A stretch of 64,000 nucleotides of DNA from Chitinophaga pinensis (lineage in GTDB: Bacteria > Bacteroidota > Bacteroidia > Chitinophagales > Chitinophagaceae). The first letter of the stretch is position 1. Every line of letters begins with the position of its first letter. The notes below the pieces were generated by a model. That model saw only the letters and a program-made list of their open reading frames with translations, ran no database searches and had not been told where the DNA came from. Position numbers and translations under genes: made by a program. The DNA is taken from NCBI GenBank assembly GCA_902167325.1, contig LR632930.1:1798001-1862000 (forward strand), in the 5' to 3' direction. Shown here piece after piece: positions 18,153-27,030 of the stretch.

Positions 18153-18160
18153 TATTTTTG
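18153..18160 (+). promoter_or_regulatory. -7 promoter element before the HPP gene
   Basis: TATTTTTG matches TAnnTTTG and ends 6 nt before the first ATG. A transcript from here would have almost no leader to that ATG, so the gene may be read leaderless or from the ATG 12 nt further on. No good TTG lies at -33. Confidence 0.4.
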
Positions 18161-18166
18161 CACTCC

Positions 18167-18730
18167 ATGAAGAGAAGGATGAAACGCACATACCGTATTG
18201 CCAAATACGTGATTTACCGGGAAACGCTGATCGACCGGAAGGATATGGTCTGGTCTTTCCTCGGGGCATTCCTCGGGGTAGGGCTTATTGGCATGATTAA
18301 TCATTTCTACCTGCCCGCGCGCGATAATCTGTTTGTGCTGGGTTCCTTTGGTGCCTCGGCAGTTCTCATCTACGGGCATACTCAAAGCCCGCTTGCCCAG
18401 CCGCGCAATGTGCTGGGCGGCCATGTGCTCAGTGCTATAACCGGGGTAACCCTCTGCTATCTCATCCCCTGGCCTGAATGGGAGTGGCTGGCCGGCGCGC
18501 TGGCGGTAGCCTGCTCCATTGTGGTGATGCAGATAACCAAAACCATACACCCTCCCGGAGGAGCTACCGCCCTGCTGGCCGTTGCCGGCAGCGCCAAGAT
18601 CCGCGCCCTGGGATACCTTTATGTATTAACGCCCGTGGCTTCCGGAGTGCTGCTGCTGCTGCTGGTAGCCTGGATGATCAACAATATCCCCGGCAACCGT
18701 AGCTACCCGGCCAGGGGAAAATGGTGGTAG
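18167..18730 (+). CDS. HPP-family integral membrane protein
   Basis: A 187-residue membrane protein with four or five hydrophobic segments and the family-naming motif H-P-P-G-G-A-T-A near residue 125. A second conserved block, S-F-G-A-S-A-V-L, lies in the second helix. HPP proteins are inner-membrane proteins; some plant and cyanobacterial members move nitrite, but the function here is not established. The start could be this ATG or the one four codons later; both follow a basic stretch (M-K-R-R-M-K-R). It is followed by its own hairpin terminator. Confidence 0.88.
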   Translation: MKRRMKRTYRIAKYVIYRETLIDRKDMVWSFLGAFLGVGLIGMINHFYLPARDNLFVLGSFGASAVLIYGHTQSPLAQPRNVLGGHVLSAITGVTLCYLIPWPEWEWLAGALAVACSIVVMQITKTIHPPGGATALLAVAGSAKIRALGYLYVLTPVASGVLLLLLVAWMINNIPGNRSYPARGKWW

Positions 18731-18808
18731 CATACCCGCTACGCAGATACACTGCATACCGCTAACATAACTTTGACCCTGTACTTTTATTAGTATAGGG
18801 AAAATGAC

Positions 18809-18838
18809 GGACCGCCTACTCATGGGCGGTCCTTTTTT
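18809..18838 (+). terminator. intrinsic terminator after the HPP gene
   Basis: Stem GGACCGCC / GGGCGGTCC with a short loop and a six-base T-run, about 80 nt after the stop codon. Confidence 0.85.
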
Positions 18839-18959
18839 ATTTTATCTCTTTCATCCCATTCATACCGTAGTCTACCCTGCTTCTTACTGCCTGCCAGATC
18901 CCTGAATGCCTGAGGTATATCATGCATTTATCTGGAGTATGACAGGAGTATATTTAGGG

Positions 18960-19034
18960 TATATCTAGCCCTTATAAGGGGCTAGATATAGGCCTGATAT
19001 AGGCTAGATATACCCTAGATATAGGCTAGATATA
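18960..19034. repeat. 11-bp tandem repeat (five units) with an inverted copy upstream
   Basis: Five head-to-tail 11-bp units start at 18980, 18991, 19002, 19013 and 19024. Units 1, 3 and 5 are identical (GGCTAGATATA); unit 2 reads GGCCTGATATA and unit 4 CCCTAGATATA. Just upstream, TATATCTAGCCC (18960-18971) is the exact reverse complement of the first unit with its preceding G, and pairs with it across a 7-nt spacer. The period is close to one DNA helical turn. It encodes no protein in any frame. Confidence 0.9.
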
Positions 19035-19112
19035 TATACCTGATCCTCCTGCCGTGATAACGGTAAGAAGGTGTTTACATTAGGTTTGTAAGCTACCGTG
19101 CCCGGAATAAAG

Positions 19113-19142
19113 AAAGCCGCATCCGGTGAGGGATGCGGCTTT
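19113..19142 (-). terminator. intrinsic terminator of the metalloprotease gene
   Basis: A perfect 12-bp inverted repeat (AAAGCCGCATCC and its complement) with a 6-nt loop, located about 30 nt past the minus-strand stop codon. On the minus strand the stem ends in TTTCTTTATT. Confidence 0.8.
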
Positions 19143-19171
19143 GCAACGTATTGATTTTTAATCCGTAAGGA

Positions 19172-21733
19172 TCAGGATTTCGGGTTCAGCGCCTGGCCGA
19201 TCCGCTCTGCAAGGTCCTGCAGGTGGAAGCGGGTCATGCTGTCCGGTGCTCCTGCCGCAGCTGTGCGTACTTCTGTACGGAGAGCGGTCAGTTGTGCGCG
19301 GGCGATGCTCGCAGCGTCGGAAGACAGCGGGTTAGGACCACCCATACCCATCATCATGGCAGCCTGTGAATTGTCAGGCGCAGTAATCAGCTTCGATAGC
19401 TGGGCTACGTATGATTTCTGCAGGTTACGGCGGTAAATGTCTACCGGTTTGTGGGTGTACAGCTCGGAGAAGATTGCTTTTTTCAGATCTGTAGCGTAGT
19501 CAACAGCTTTGTAGGCTGCCGGGTTTACCGCTTCATTGTTCAGCAGCTTCACAAAAGTGTTGGTGCTGAGCAGGCGGCCCAGTACCCTGTCCTGCTGGGA
19601 GATAATGATTGCAGGAGCGTTTCCGCCAATACGGGCCAGAACTTCTTTATCCAGCAGCCAGGTAGGCGTGGTAAACAGGTTAGTCTGGAGGAATTTAAGG
19701 GCTTCCTGTTGTGTGGCTTTGGAAACGTGCTCATATACAGCACCGGTTTGTTCCACGGTTTTAGGCGTTTCGTAAATACCGGCGATGTTTTTAGCTACGT
19801 GGCCGTTATAGCGGCCAAACTGGTCGAGCAGCTCTTTATAGATGGCGGTAGCGTTAGCATAGCCTTCGTTTTCGGTACGGGTCCAGGTGAGGATGTTGGG
19901 CAGGATGCGCTGGAGGTTTTTGATACCGTATTCGCTGGCTTTCATGGCGTTATCACCAAGGTCCTCGTTCTGGCTGCGCGGATCGTCGGGGTTGGTTTCT
20001 GTACCGAACCAGTAACGTTTATCCTGCAGGCGGTTGATCACCCATTTATTGAGCGTAGGTTTTTCGGTATCAGCATTGGTACCGGGGATGGCTTTGTAGC
20101 CCCATTCGATCGCCCATTTGTCGTAATAGTTGATGCGGGGGTAGAGGTCTGCACCGGAGATACCGTCGCCGGGCTGTGCTACGTAGTTGAAACGGGCATA
20201 GTCCATGATGGAAGCGGCGTGGCCGTGTTCTTTCACCCAGTTTTTGTCGCGCAGCTTATCCACGGGATAGGTGGAGCTGGAACCGAAGTTGTGACGGAGG
20301 CCGAGAGTGTGGCCAACTTCGTGGCTGGATACGAAGCGGATGAGTTCGCCCATCAGCTGGTCGTCGAACTCCATTTTACGGGCGCGCTCATCGTTAGGCG
20401 AAGCCTGGATGAGGTACCAGTTGCGGAGGAGGCTCATTACGTTGTGGTACCAGTTGATGTGGCTTTCCAGGATCTCGCCGGAGCGGGGATCGTGTACGTG
20501 AGGGCCGGAGGCGTTGGGAACGTCGGAAGGTTTGTAAACGATCGCGCTGAACCGTGCGTCTTCGAGGCTCCAGGTAGAGTCTTCGGCGCGGGTAGGGGCC
20601 ATACGGGCATAGATGGCATTTTTGAAGCCAGCCTGTTCGAAGGCACCCTGCCAGTCGTTCACACCCTGGATGAGGTATTTACGCCATTTTTCCGGAGTAG
20701 CGGGATCGATGTAGAAGATGATGGGTTTCTTAGGTTCCACAAGTTCGCCGCGGCGGAACTTCTCCATGTCTTCGGCCTTAGGCTCAAGGCGCCAGCGGGT
20801 GATCATGGAGAGTCTTTTCACACCCTGCGGGTCAGCATCAAAATCAGTGAGGCTGGTGGCGAAGTAGCCAACACGGGGATCGAAGTAGCGGGGTTCCATG
20901 GGTACGGCGGGAAGCAGTACGAGGGAGCTGTTGATTTCAACGGTAGCATTGCCGCCACCAACGGGAGGCATACCCGGCATAGGGGAGGAGCCTTGTTTGG
21001 AGTAGGTTTTTACCGTTTTGATCTCAATGTTTTCGGGGTACGACTTCACATCATCGATGTAGGATTTGTCGCCCTGGGGAGCACCGAGTTTGAGGGCAGA
21101 TTTCACGCTGCCGTCGAAGAACAGGATGTCGCTGTCGGAGTTGATGTAATCGGTAAGGTCAACTACGGAGCCTTTACCATTTTTGGAGAAAGCTTTCACA
21201 TCGAAGGAGGCAGCGATGGGTTGCACGTTGGAGTTCATCACGGAGATGAACATGGGCTGGGTGGAATCTTTTGAGCGCTCGGAGAAGGAGATGTTCTTGA
21301 GGAAGATGCGGTTGTTGGGTCCTTTTTCGAAGCGGATAACGGTTTCATTGATCTGATCACCGGCGAAGCCCATCATGCGGGCGCGGAGACCGGCGGCAGA
21401 TTTGGAGAGGCGGCTAACGACGAGGATATCGCGGCCGATGAGCGCATCGGGGATCTCGGCGAAGAAGCGGTCGTCCTGTTTGTAGATGTTAAAGAGGCCG
21501 GAGTCGGCAACAGCGGAGGCGTTGATGACTTCAGCGAATTTCTTAGGCTGCGGTTTGGGCGGTCCTGAGGGGCGCGGGCCATTAGGACGGGCAGTAGTGT
21601 CTTTGGCCGGGGATGCGGCGGCAGGAGCTTTGTCGTCTTTCTTCCTGCGCTGAGCGTTGGTGGCGGACGGTAACAGCAGGGCTGTACACAGTACGCCTGT
21701 TACGGCAGCGGCAATAGTGCGCTGTAGATGCAT
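19172..21733 (-). CDS. secreted zinc-dependent metalloprotease, DUF5117 type
   Basis: An 853-residue protein with a signal peptide (M-H-L-Q-R-T-I...S-A-T-N-A-Q), a low-complexity Lys/Pro linker at about 30-60, and a central metzincin-type zinc motif H-E-V-G-H-T-L-G-L-R-H beginning at His471. The order matches the DUF5118-DUF5117 metalloproteases common in Bacteroidota. I choose the ATG at 21733 because the signal peptide starts there; an in-frame ATG 45 nt upstream would add a stretch with no function. The substrate is unknown. The downstream terminator and upstream gap make it a single-gene unit. Confidence 0.9.
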   Translation of the reverse strand: MHLQRTIAAAVTGVLCTALLLPSATNAQRRKKDDKAPAAASPAKDTTARPNGPRPSGPPKPQPKKFAEVINASAVADSGLFNIYKQDDRFFAEIPDALIGRDILVVSRLSKSAAGLRARMMGFAGDQINETVIRFEKGPNNRIFLKNISFSERSKDSTQPMFISVMNSNVQPIAASFDVKAFSKNGKGSVVDLTDYINSDSDILFFDGSVKSALKLGAPQGDKSYIDDVKSYPENIEIKTVKTYSKQGSSPMPGMPPVGGGNATVEINSSLVLLPAVPMEPRYFDPRVGYFATSLTDFDADPQGVKRLSMITRWRLEPKAEDMEKFRRGELVEPKKPIIFYIDPATPEKWRKYLIQGVNDWQGAFEQAGFKNAIYARMAPTRAEDSTWSLEDARFSAIVYKPSDVPNASGPHVHDPRSGEILESHINWYHNVMSLLRNWYLIQASPNDERARKMEFDDQLMGELIRFVSSHEVGHTLGLRHNFGSSSTYPVDKLRDKNWVKEHGHAASIMDYARFNYVAQPGDGISGADLYPRINYYDKWAIEWGYKAIPGTNADTEKPTLNKWVINRLQDKRYWFGTETNPDDPRSQNEDLGDNAMKASEYGIKNLQRILPNILTWTRTENEGYANATAIYKELLDQFGRYNGHVAKNIAGIYETPKTVEQTGAVYEHVSKATQQEALKFLQTNLFTTPTWLLDKEVLARIGGNAPAIIISQQDRVLGRLLSTNTFVKLLNNEAVNPAAYKAVDYATDLKKAIFSELYTHKPVDIYRRNLQKSYVAQLSKLITAPDNSQAAMMMGMGGPNPLSSDAASIARAQLTALRTEVRTAAAGAPDSMTRFHLQDLAERIGQALNPKS

Positions 21734-22304
21734 GTGCGTGGTGATTGGTTTTTGTGTAGTAAATAATAAGCGGGACAAAAGAAAGGTAAGAAAGTCATAA
21801 TTAATCGTTAAAATCCATAAAAGACGAAAATTGCATTAAGAGTGGAAAATAAAAATCTGTAAATTGCCCGGAGGCATTCCAATGAACGTAATTGTAACTG
21901 CGGTTGGAGTGCAGGGGAGGCCATGAAAATTGAATCAGAAGGATTTAAAATTTCTGTTGGAACATTTGAAAATTTTCTTAAATTGTGCGTCCAACTTTGA
22001 AAAATTATCAATCGATTCCTGAAGTGTCGGAGAACTAAGTTGGGAGAGGACAGATAACATTATTTATTTTTTCTATCTAAGTGTTTGCTCAATTAATGTG
22101 AAGGGGATTGGAATGCCCTATGGTAGGGGATTTGAGGCGCCAGGTTAAATTTTTTGGGTGACACTTGTTTTTTTGAGTAAGGCTTATAACTTTGCGAATC
22201 ACTGATTATAAGCCGGTTATCCGTGCGAAATGTGAAAAAGCGATCTAAAATTTTAATTACTTACAAACAAACAGTTTAATTTTTAACACTAAAATTCAAT
22301 CAAC
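21734..22304. other. intergenic region between metalloprotease and exbB
   Basis: About 570 bases, AT-rich, holding the divergent upstream regions of both genes. The exbB promoter lies at its right end with a leader of about 100 nt. A 25-codon open frame (21923-22000) preceded by GGGGAGG is visible, but nothing supports it as a gene. I see no repeat or structured RNA that I can defend. Confidence 0.6.
22165..22194 (+). promoter_or_regulatory. promoter of the exbB-exbD-exbD-tonB operon
   Basis: TTG at 22165-22167, exactly 19 nt, then TAACTTTG at 22187-22194. This fits the Bacteroidota primary-sigma consensus at every fixed position and in spacing. The implied transcript has a leader of roughly 100 nt before the exbB ATG. 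Confidence 0.8.
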
Positions 22305-23159
22305 ATGGCTGAGACTAAAACAACTGTGACTGCAGCTGCTGCCAAAACGACTTCTCACCAAGCTAAAAAATCGTCTAATTTATTTGCGATTCTGGCTGTA
22401 CCCATCTCTATTGCCATTGCTTACATCTTTTACATTTTCGTATTAGGTAATCCCGCCAACTTCCAGGGAGGCAATCCTGAAAATCACCCTGTAGAAGCTG
22501 GTATTGGCAAATGGTTCGGTACCGTACACAAAGGTGGCGCCATCGTTCCCATTCTGATCTCTACCCTGTTGATCTGCGTGACTTTCGTAATCGAGCGTTT
22601 CCTGTATCTGGCTAAAGCCAAAGGCAAGTTCAGCGGTTCCGAACTGGTTCGTAAGGTTCAGTATCACCTGGCTAACAAGAATGTAGACGCTGCGCTGGCT
22701 GAGTGCGACAAACAGAAAGGTTCCGTAGGCAACGTGCTGAAGGCCGGTCTGAAGAAGTACAAGGAAATGATCAGCAACACTGAGCTGGACACAGATCAGA
22801 AGATCCTGACAATCAAGAACGAAATCGAAGAAACTACTGCTCTGGAACTGCCTATGATGGAAAAGAACCTGGTGTTCCTGTCCACTATCGCTTCCGTAGC
22901 TACCCTCCTCGGTCTGTTCGGAACAGTACTCGGTATGATCAAGGCGTTCTCCGCCATGTCTTCCAGCGGTGCACCTGACTCTTCCGCACTGGCACTTGGT
23001 ATCTCTGAGGCCCTGATCAACACTGCTCTGGGTATCGGTACTTCCGCTATCGCGATCATCATGTACAACTACTTCACTACTAATATCGACAGCATCACTT
23101 ACGCTATCGACGAATCTGGCTTTACTTTGACACAGTCTTTCGCCGCTAACCACAAATAA
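22305..23159 (+). CDS. exbB: MotA/TolQ/ExbB proton channel protein
   Basis: A 284-residue inner-membrane subunit of the TonB energising motor, which uses the proton gradient to drive outer-membrane transport. After a polar Ala/Thr/Lys-rich N-terminus, hydrophobic segments lie at about 28-48, 77-98, 186-208 and 230-252. The third and fourth carry the ExbB signature T-L-L-G-L-F-G-T-V-L-G-M-I-K-A-F and G-I-S-E-A-L-I-N-T-A-L-G-I-G. The N-terminal extra helix is common in Bacteroidota. It is the first gene of a four-gene operon that presumably powers the two SusC transporters in this window, among others. Confidence 0.95.
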   Translation: MAETKTTVTAAAAKTTSHQAKKSSNLFAILAVPISIAIAYIFYIFVLGNPANFQGGNPENHPVEAGIGKWFGTVHKGGAIVPILISTLLICVTFVIERFLYLAKAKGKFSGSELVRKVQYHLANKNVDAALAECDKQKGSVGNVLKAGLKKYKEMISNTELDTDQKILTIKNEIEETTALELPMMEKNLVFLSTIASVATLLGLFGTVLGMIKAFSAMSSSGAPDSSALALGISEALINTALGIGTSAIAIIMYNYFTTNIDSITYAIDESGFTLTQSFAANHK

Positions 23160-23228
23160 TTCGTAAATTATTGTGGAATTCCGTGCGAATTGAATCTAAT
23201 TAAGTGAACCAAACAAAAGGAGTGTAAG

Positions 23229-23885
23229 ATGCCAAAGGTAAAAATGCCAAGGAAAAGTACCCTCATCGACATGACTGCGATGTGTGACGTGGCTTTCCTG
23301 CTGCTGACCTTCTTCATGCTCGCCACCAAATTCAAACCGGATGAGCCGGTTGCGGTGGTGACTCCCTCCTCCATCAATACCCAGCTGCTGCCGGACGCCG
23401 ATGTGATCCTGCTGACAGTGGATAAAGACGGAAGAGTGTTCTTTAGCATGGACGGTCAGCCCAAAAGAAAACAACTCATTGAAGATCTGAATACTAACTT
23501 CAAGCTTGGTCTGGAAGAAAAGGAAATCAAGAGCTTCATGATTGGTTCCAGCGTAGGTACGGATTTCAAAAACCTGAAACAGGTATTGAACCTCACGGCC
23601 GACCAGCGCAAAAACGGCAACGTTGAAAAGGGTATCCCTATGGATTCCACCAACAACGAGCTGGCGATCTGGATCGAGTATGCCCGTGCTGCGCAAGGGA
23701 ACAACAACAAGCTGAAATACTGCATCAAGGCCGACAACGAAACGCCGTATCCCGTAATTAAGCGGGTACTGGACACCTTCAAGGAAAAGAAAATCCAGAA
23801 ACTGAATCTGGTGACCAACCTGGAGTCCAAACCGGCCGGTTCCGCTGCTGCCCTGTATGAAGAACAGCAACAGGATAAGCACTAG
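23229..23885 (+). CDS. exbD: ExbD/TolR biopolymer transport protein (first copy)
   Basis: A 218-residue single-span protein with a short cytoplasmic basic N-terminus, then the helix D-M-T-A-M-C-D-V-A-F-L-L-L-T-F-F-M-L near 16-33 with the proton-carrying Asp in D-M-T-A-M-C-D, followed by a periplasmic domain. It forms the motor core with ExbB. The sequence D-M-T-A-M-C-D differs from the D-M-T-P-M-V-D of the second copy, so the two ExbD proteins are distinct partners and not a recent duplication. It follows exbB by 69 nt. Confidence 0.93.
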   Translation: MPKVKMPRKSTLIDMTAMCDVAFLLLTFFMLATKFKPDEPVAVVTPSSINTQLLPDADVILLTVDKDGRVFFSMDGQPKRKQLIEDLNTNFKLGLEEKEIKSFMIGSSVGTDFKNLKQVLNLTADQRKNGNVEKGIPMDSTNNELAIWIEYARAAQGNNNKLKYCIKADNETPYPVIKRVLDTFKEKKIQKLNLVTNLESKPAGSAAALYEEQQQDKH

Positions 23886-23937
23886 TTGACTTAGCCTGAC
23901 AGTAAACAACATTCAATCATCAAAAAATATTGCTACC

Positions 23938-24528
23938 ATGGCTGAAATGGATACCAGTAGTTCTGGTGGTGGTAAGAAGAAACACGGGGTCACGAAGTCT
24001 AAAAAGCTTTCAACCCGTGTGGACATGACTCCGATGGTGGATTTAGGGTTTCTCCTGATCACCTTCTTCATGCTCACCACTACCATGTCTAAGCCCAAGA
24101 CCATGGACCTGATCATGCCCAAGGATACAGAGAAGGAAGAAGAGCAGAATAAGGTGAAAGAATCCACCGCTCTTACCATTCTGTTGGGCAAAAAAGACCA
24201 GGTTTATTATTACGCAGGTTTAGCACAGGATCCCAATGCCTCCAGCAACCCGGATTTCTTTAAAGCTACCACCTTCGCTAACACCGGCGGCATCCGCGAT
24301 ATCATCATCCAGAAAAGAGATGAAGTAGCCCGCCTCCGGAACCACAAAGGAGAACCTGAAGATGTGGTTGTTATCATCAAAGCTGATGATGGCGCTACAT
24401 ACGAAAACTTTGTAGATTTATTGGATGAAATGGCCATCAATCGTATCCAGCGTTATGCTACGGTGGATATCAGCGACCAGGACAAGCAATGGATCAAAGC
24501 TACTGAAACCAGCAACGGTATTCAGTAG
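23938..24528 (+). CDS. exbD: ExbD/TolR biopolymer transport protein (second copy)
   Basis: A 196-residue ExbD with a Gly/Lys-rich N-terminal tail, the helix V-D-M-T-P-M-V-D-L-G-F-L-L-I-T-F-F-M-L near 29-47 including the conserved Asp, and a periplasmic domain containing an E-K-E-E-E-Q-N-K charged stretch. Two consecutive exbD genes are usual in Bacteroidota TonB operons; they may form a heterodimer inside the ExbB pentamer, which is inference. The gap to the next gene is 45 nt. Confidence 0.93.
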   Translation: MAEMDTSSSGGGKKKHGVTKSKKLSTRVDMTPMVDLGFLLITFFMLTTTMSKPKTMDLIMPKDTEKEEEQNKVKESTALTILLGKKDQVYYYAGLAQDPNASSNPDFFKATTFANTGGIRDIIIQKRDEVARLRNHKGEPEDVVVIIKADDGATYENFVDLLDEMAINRIQRYATVDISDQDKQWIKATETSNGIQ

Positions 24529-24573
24529 TATGGAAAACAATCATTTTTTGCATCCATCAATAAACGTGTAACA

Positions 24574-25410
24574 ATGGATTCAGCTAAAATTCTCAAGTCC
24601 GACTTTCTTGATATCCTGTTTGAAGACAGGAACAAGAACTACGGTGCTTACGAACTTCGCAAGAAGTACGACAAGCGCGTTCGGAACTCTGTCCTGGGAA
24701 CGGCTGCGCTGGCGTTACTGATTGTCGGCAGTTATTTCATCTATTTGAATCTGAAAGCTGACAATTCAGATAAAAACACCAAGCCCGTTATCGAGGATAT
24801 TAAACTGGAGGATGTGAAGTTGCCGGATGATCCGAAAACTCCCCCTCCACCCCCTCCGCCACCCGCTCCACCCCCGCCGGTAAAGCCGTCTGTTCAGTTC
24901 ACCCCTCCGGTGATCAAGAAAGACGAAGAGGTGAAAGCCGAGGAAGAACTGGTGAAACTTGACGAAATCAAAGACAAGGCCGTTTCTACCAAAACCGTAG
25001 AAGGCGACCCCAATGGTATCGACCCGGGTTTGATCAACGACTCTAAAGGTACAGGTGTAGTTGACGCACCTCCGCCCCCGCCGAAAGAAGAGATCTTCAC
25101 TTTCGTGGAGCAACCTCCAACCTTCCCGGGTGGTGACGATGCACTCAACAAATTCCTCAGCAACAACATCCGTTATCCTCACCTGGCCACCGAAAATGGC
25201 ATCCAGGGGACCGTGTTCGTATCATTCGTGGTAGACTCGGAAGGTAACATCAAGGATGTGAAAACTGTCGGCCAGGCCAAAGGCGGCGGTCTCGAAGAAG
25301 AGGCTATCCGCGTGGTGAAAAAAATGCCGAAATGGAAACCCGGTAAGCAGAACGGACGCCAGGTATCTGTGCAGTTCAACCTGCCCATCCGCTTCACCCT
25401 GCAAGAGTAG
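24574..25410 (+). CDS. tonB: TonB-family energy transducer
   Basis: A 278-residue protein with a cytoplasmic N-terminus (D-I-L-F-E-D-R-N-K-N-Y-G-A-Y-E-L-R), a transmembrane helix near 42-60, a periplasm-spanning proline-rich region (P-P-P-P-P-P-P-P-A-P-P-P-P near 89-102), and a C-terminal TonB domain from about 190 with Y-P...A-x-E-N-G-I-Q-G-T-V-F-V-S-F-V and the end R-F-T-L. The long acidic N-terminal stretch before TM is typical of Bacteroidota TonB. It transmits ExbB/ExbD energy to outer-membrane TonB-dependent receptors and ends the operon at a strong terminator. Confidence 0.93.
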   Translation: MDSAKILKSDFLDILFEDRNKNYGAYELRKKYDKRVRNSVLGTAALALLIVGSYFIYLNLKADNSDKNTKPVIEDIKLEDVKLPDDPKTPPPPPPPPAPPPPVKPSVQFTPPVIKKDEEVKAEEELVKLDEIKDKAVSTKTVEGDPNGIDPGLINDSKGTGVVDAPPPPPKEEIFTFVEQPPTFPGGDDALNKFLSNNIRYPHLATENGIQGTVFVSFVVDSEGNIKDVKTVGQAKGGGLEEEAIRVVKKMPKWKPGKQNGRQVSVQFNLPIRFTLQE

Positions 25411-25440
25411 TATTTAGTCTCAAGCTAGTAGTACATACTA

Positions 25441-25470
25441 ATCCCCCCGGATCAACCGGGGGGATTTTTT
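25441..25470 (+). terminator. intrinsic terminator of the TonB operon
   Basis: Ten-base stem ATCCCCCCGG / CCGGGGGGAT with an ATCAA loop and a T-run, 30 nt after the tonB stop. Confidence 0.93.
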
Positions 25471-25525
25471 ATTTACTGTCACGCTGCTCACCGCCAGTCA
25501 GACGGAATTTCTTTATTTTCGGGCC

Positions 25526-26908
25526 ATGATAGGAAAACTTGGAGGACATGACGATACCATTGTAGCCATTGCAACCGCCCCCGGCGTTGGCGCCATTGCC
25601 GTGATAAGGCTCAGCGGCACACAGGCCGTGGCCATCACCGACCGGCTATTCCCCTCAAAGCAGCTTGCAGAACAACCTACGCATACCCTTCACTTCGGTG
25701 GTCTCCATTTTCAGGGCCGGCTGATCGATGAAGTAGTGGTATCCCTCTACCGTGCTCCACGTTCCTATACCGGCGAAGAAGTAGTGGAAATTTCCTGCCA
25801 TGGTTCTCCCTTCATCCAGCAACAGATCGTGGAAGCATGCATCGCTGAAGGTGCACGCCTTGCCAGACCGGGAGAGTTCACCCAAAGAGCCTTCCTCAAT
25901 GGCAAACTCGACCTCACACAGGCAGAATCCGTTGCCGACCTCATCGCCAGTAACACCGCCGCCTCTCATCAAACCGCCCTCCAGCAAATGCGTGGAGGCT
26001 TCTCAAAAGAACTATTCGCCCTGCGCGAACAGCTCATTAAGTTCTCCGCCCTCATCGAACTGGAACTTGACTTCAGCCAGGAAGACGTGGAGTTCGCAGA
26101 CCGCACCGCCTTTTATGAACTGGTGAATGCATCCCTCTCCGAAGTATCGCGCCTGATCACCTCCTTCAAAGTAGGTAACGTAATCAAAAACGGGGTCAAC
26201 ACGGCTATCATCGGTAAACCCAACGCCGGTAAATCCACCCTCCTCAATACCCTCCTCAACGAGAACCGTGCTATCGTTAGCGACATCGCCGGTACCACGC
26301 GAGACACCATAGAGGAAATCCTCAACATAGGCGGCATTCTCTTCCGCCTAATTGATACCGCAGGTATCCGTGAGAGTAATGATGCCATTGAAAGCATCGG
26401 CGTTCAGAAATCGCTCGAGAAGATGCGGGAAGCAGGTATCGTAGTATACCTGTTCGATGTATCGGAACTCTCGGTAGATGATCTCCTCGAACAAATCCGG
26501 ATCTTCGATCACGAGGGTATCTCCTACCTGTTGGCAGGCAACAAATCCGATGTGCTCGGTGTGGAAGAGGCACGTGCTAAATTCAGCTTTATCCCCGGCA
26601 TCATATTCATTTCCGCGCGCAACCATTCACAGATCACCGAACTCAAAGATCAGCTGGTACATAAAGTAATGGGAGGGTCCATCAACACTGAAAACACCAT
26701 CATCACAAACGTTCGCCACTACGCGGCGCTGCAGGAAGTACAGTCGTCCCTGTTAGATGTGAAAGCAGGTATGGATAACAATCTGCCAGGCGACCTGCTG
26801 GCACTTGATATCAGGAGATCACTCTTTTTCCTTGCAGATATAGCTGGAGAGGTGACGAATGAGGACAGGCTGGATTACATCTTCTCGAAGTTTTGTATCG
26901 GGAAGTAG
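25526..26908 (+). CDS. mnmE: tRNA uridine-5-carboxymethylaminomethyl modification GTPase
   Basis: A 460-residue GTPase that, with MnmG, modifies the wobble uridine of several tRNAs. It shows the N-terminal folate-binding domain (D-D-T-I-V-A-I-A-T-A-P-G), the inserted G-domain with G-K-P-N-A-G-K-S-T near 230-238, G-T-T-R-D-T-I, D-T-A-G-I-R and N-K-S-D, and the invariant C-terminal C-I-G-K, whose Cys is needed for modification. A TATTTTCG near-match to the -7 element lies just 4 nt before the ATG, so its role is doubtful. Confidence 0.97.
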   Translation: MIGKLGGHDDTIVAIATAPGVGAIAVIRLSGTQAVAITDRLFPSKQLAEQPTHTLHFGGLHFQGRLIDEVVVSLYRAPRSYTGEEVVEISCHGSPFIQQQIVEACIAEGARLARPGEFTQRAFLNGKLDLTQAESVADLIASNTAASHQTALQQMRGGFSKELFALREQLIKFSALIELELDFSQEDVEFADRTAFYELVNASLSEVSRLITSFKVGNVIKNGVNTAIIGKPNAGKSTLLNTLLNENRAIVSDIAGTTRDTIEEILNIGGILFRLIDTAGIRESNDAIESIGVQKSLEKMREAGIVVYLFDVSELSVDDLLEQIRIFDHEGISYLLAGNKSDVLGVEEARAKFSFIPGIIFISARNHSQITELKDQLVHKVMGGSINTENTIITNVRHYAALQEVQSSLLDVKAGMDNNLPGDLLALDIRRSLFFLADIAGEVTNEDRLDYIFSKFCIGK

Positions 26909-27030
26909 TCCCTATTGCAACCCGTAGAAAAAGCGGCAATGGTAGCGTGTTGACCCCTCTTTTGCCGTAACAGGGTGTTAAAAGGATAATGGCAGGCAGC
27001 ACATGATGAATGCTGATATTATAGTGGCAA

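Larger units (their letters stand above)
18731..19171. other. intergenic region between convergent genes
   Basis: 440 bases without a credible gene. It holds the terminator of the HPP gene, an AT-rich stretch with degenerate TATATC/GATATA motifs, a five-copy 11-bp tandem repeat with an upstream inverted copy, and the terminator of the metalloprotease gene on the other strand. The three elements are listed separately. Confidence 0.8.

Noticed and set aside
18960..19034. CRISPR array
   Set aside because: Units are 11 bp, directly adjacent without spacers, and no cas gene is near.
19451..21274. 607-codon open frame on the plus strand opposite the metalloprotease gene
   Set aside because: It mirrors the codons of a well-supported metalloprotease with HExxHxxGxxH; the translation is Val/Gly-rich and shows no family pattern.
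21923..22000. 25-codon open frame with a GGGGAGG ribosome-binding-like sequence
   Set aside because: Too short to judge, no promoter of the local type, and no recognisable peptide motif.
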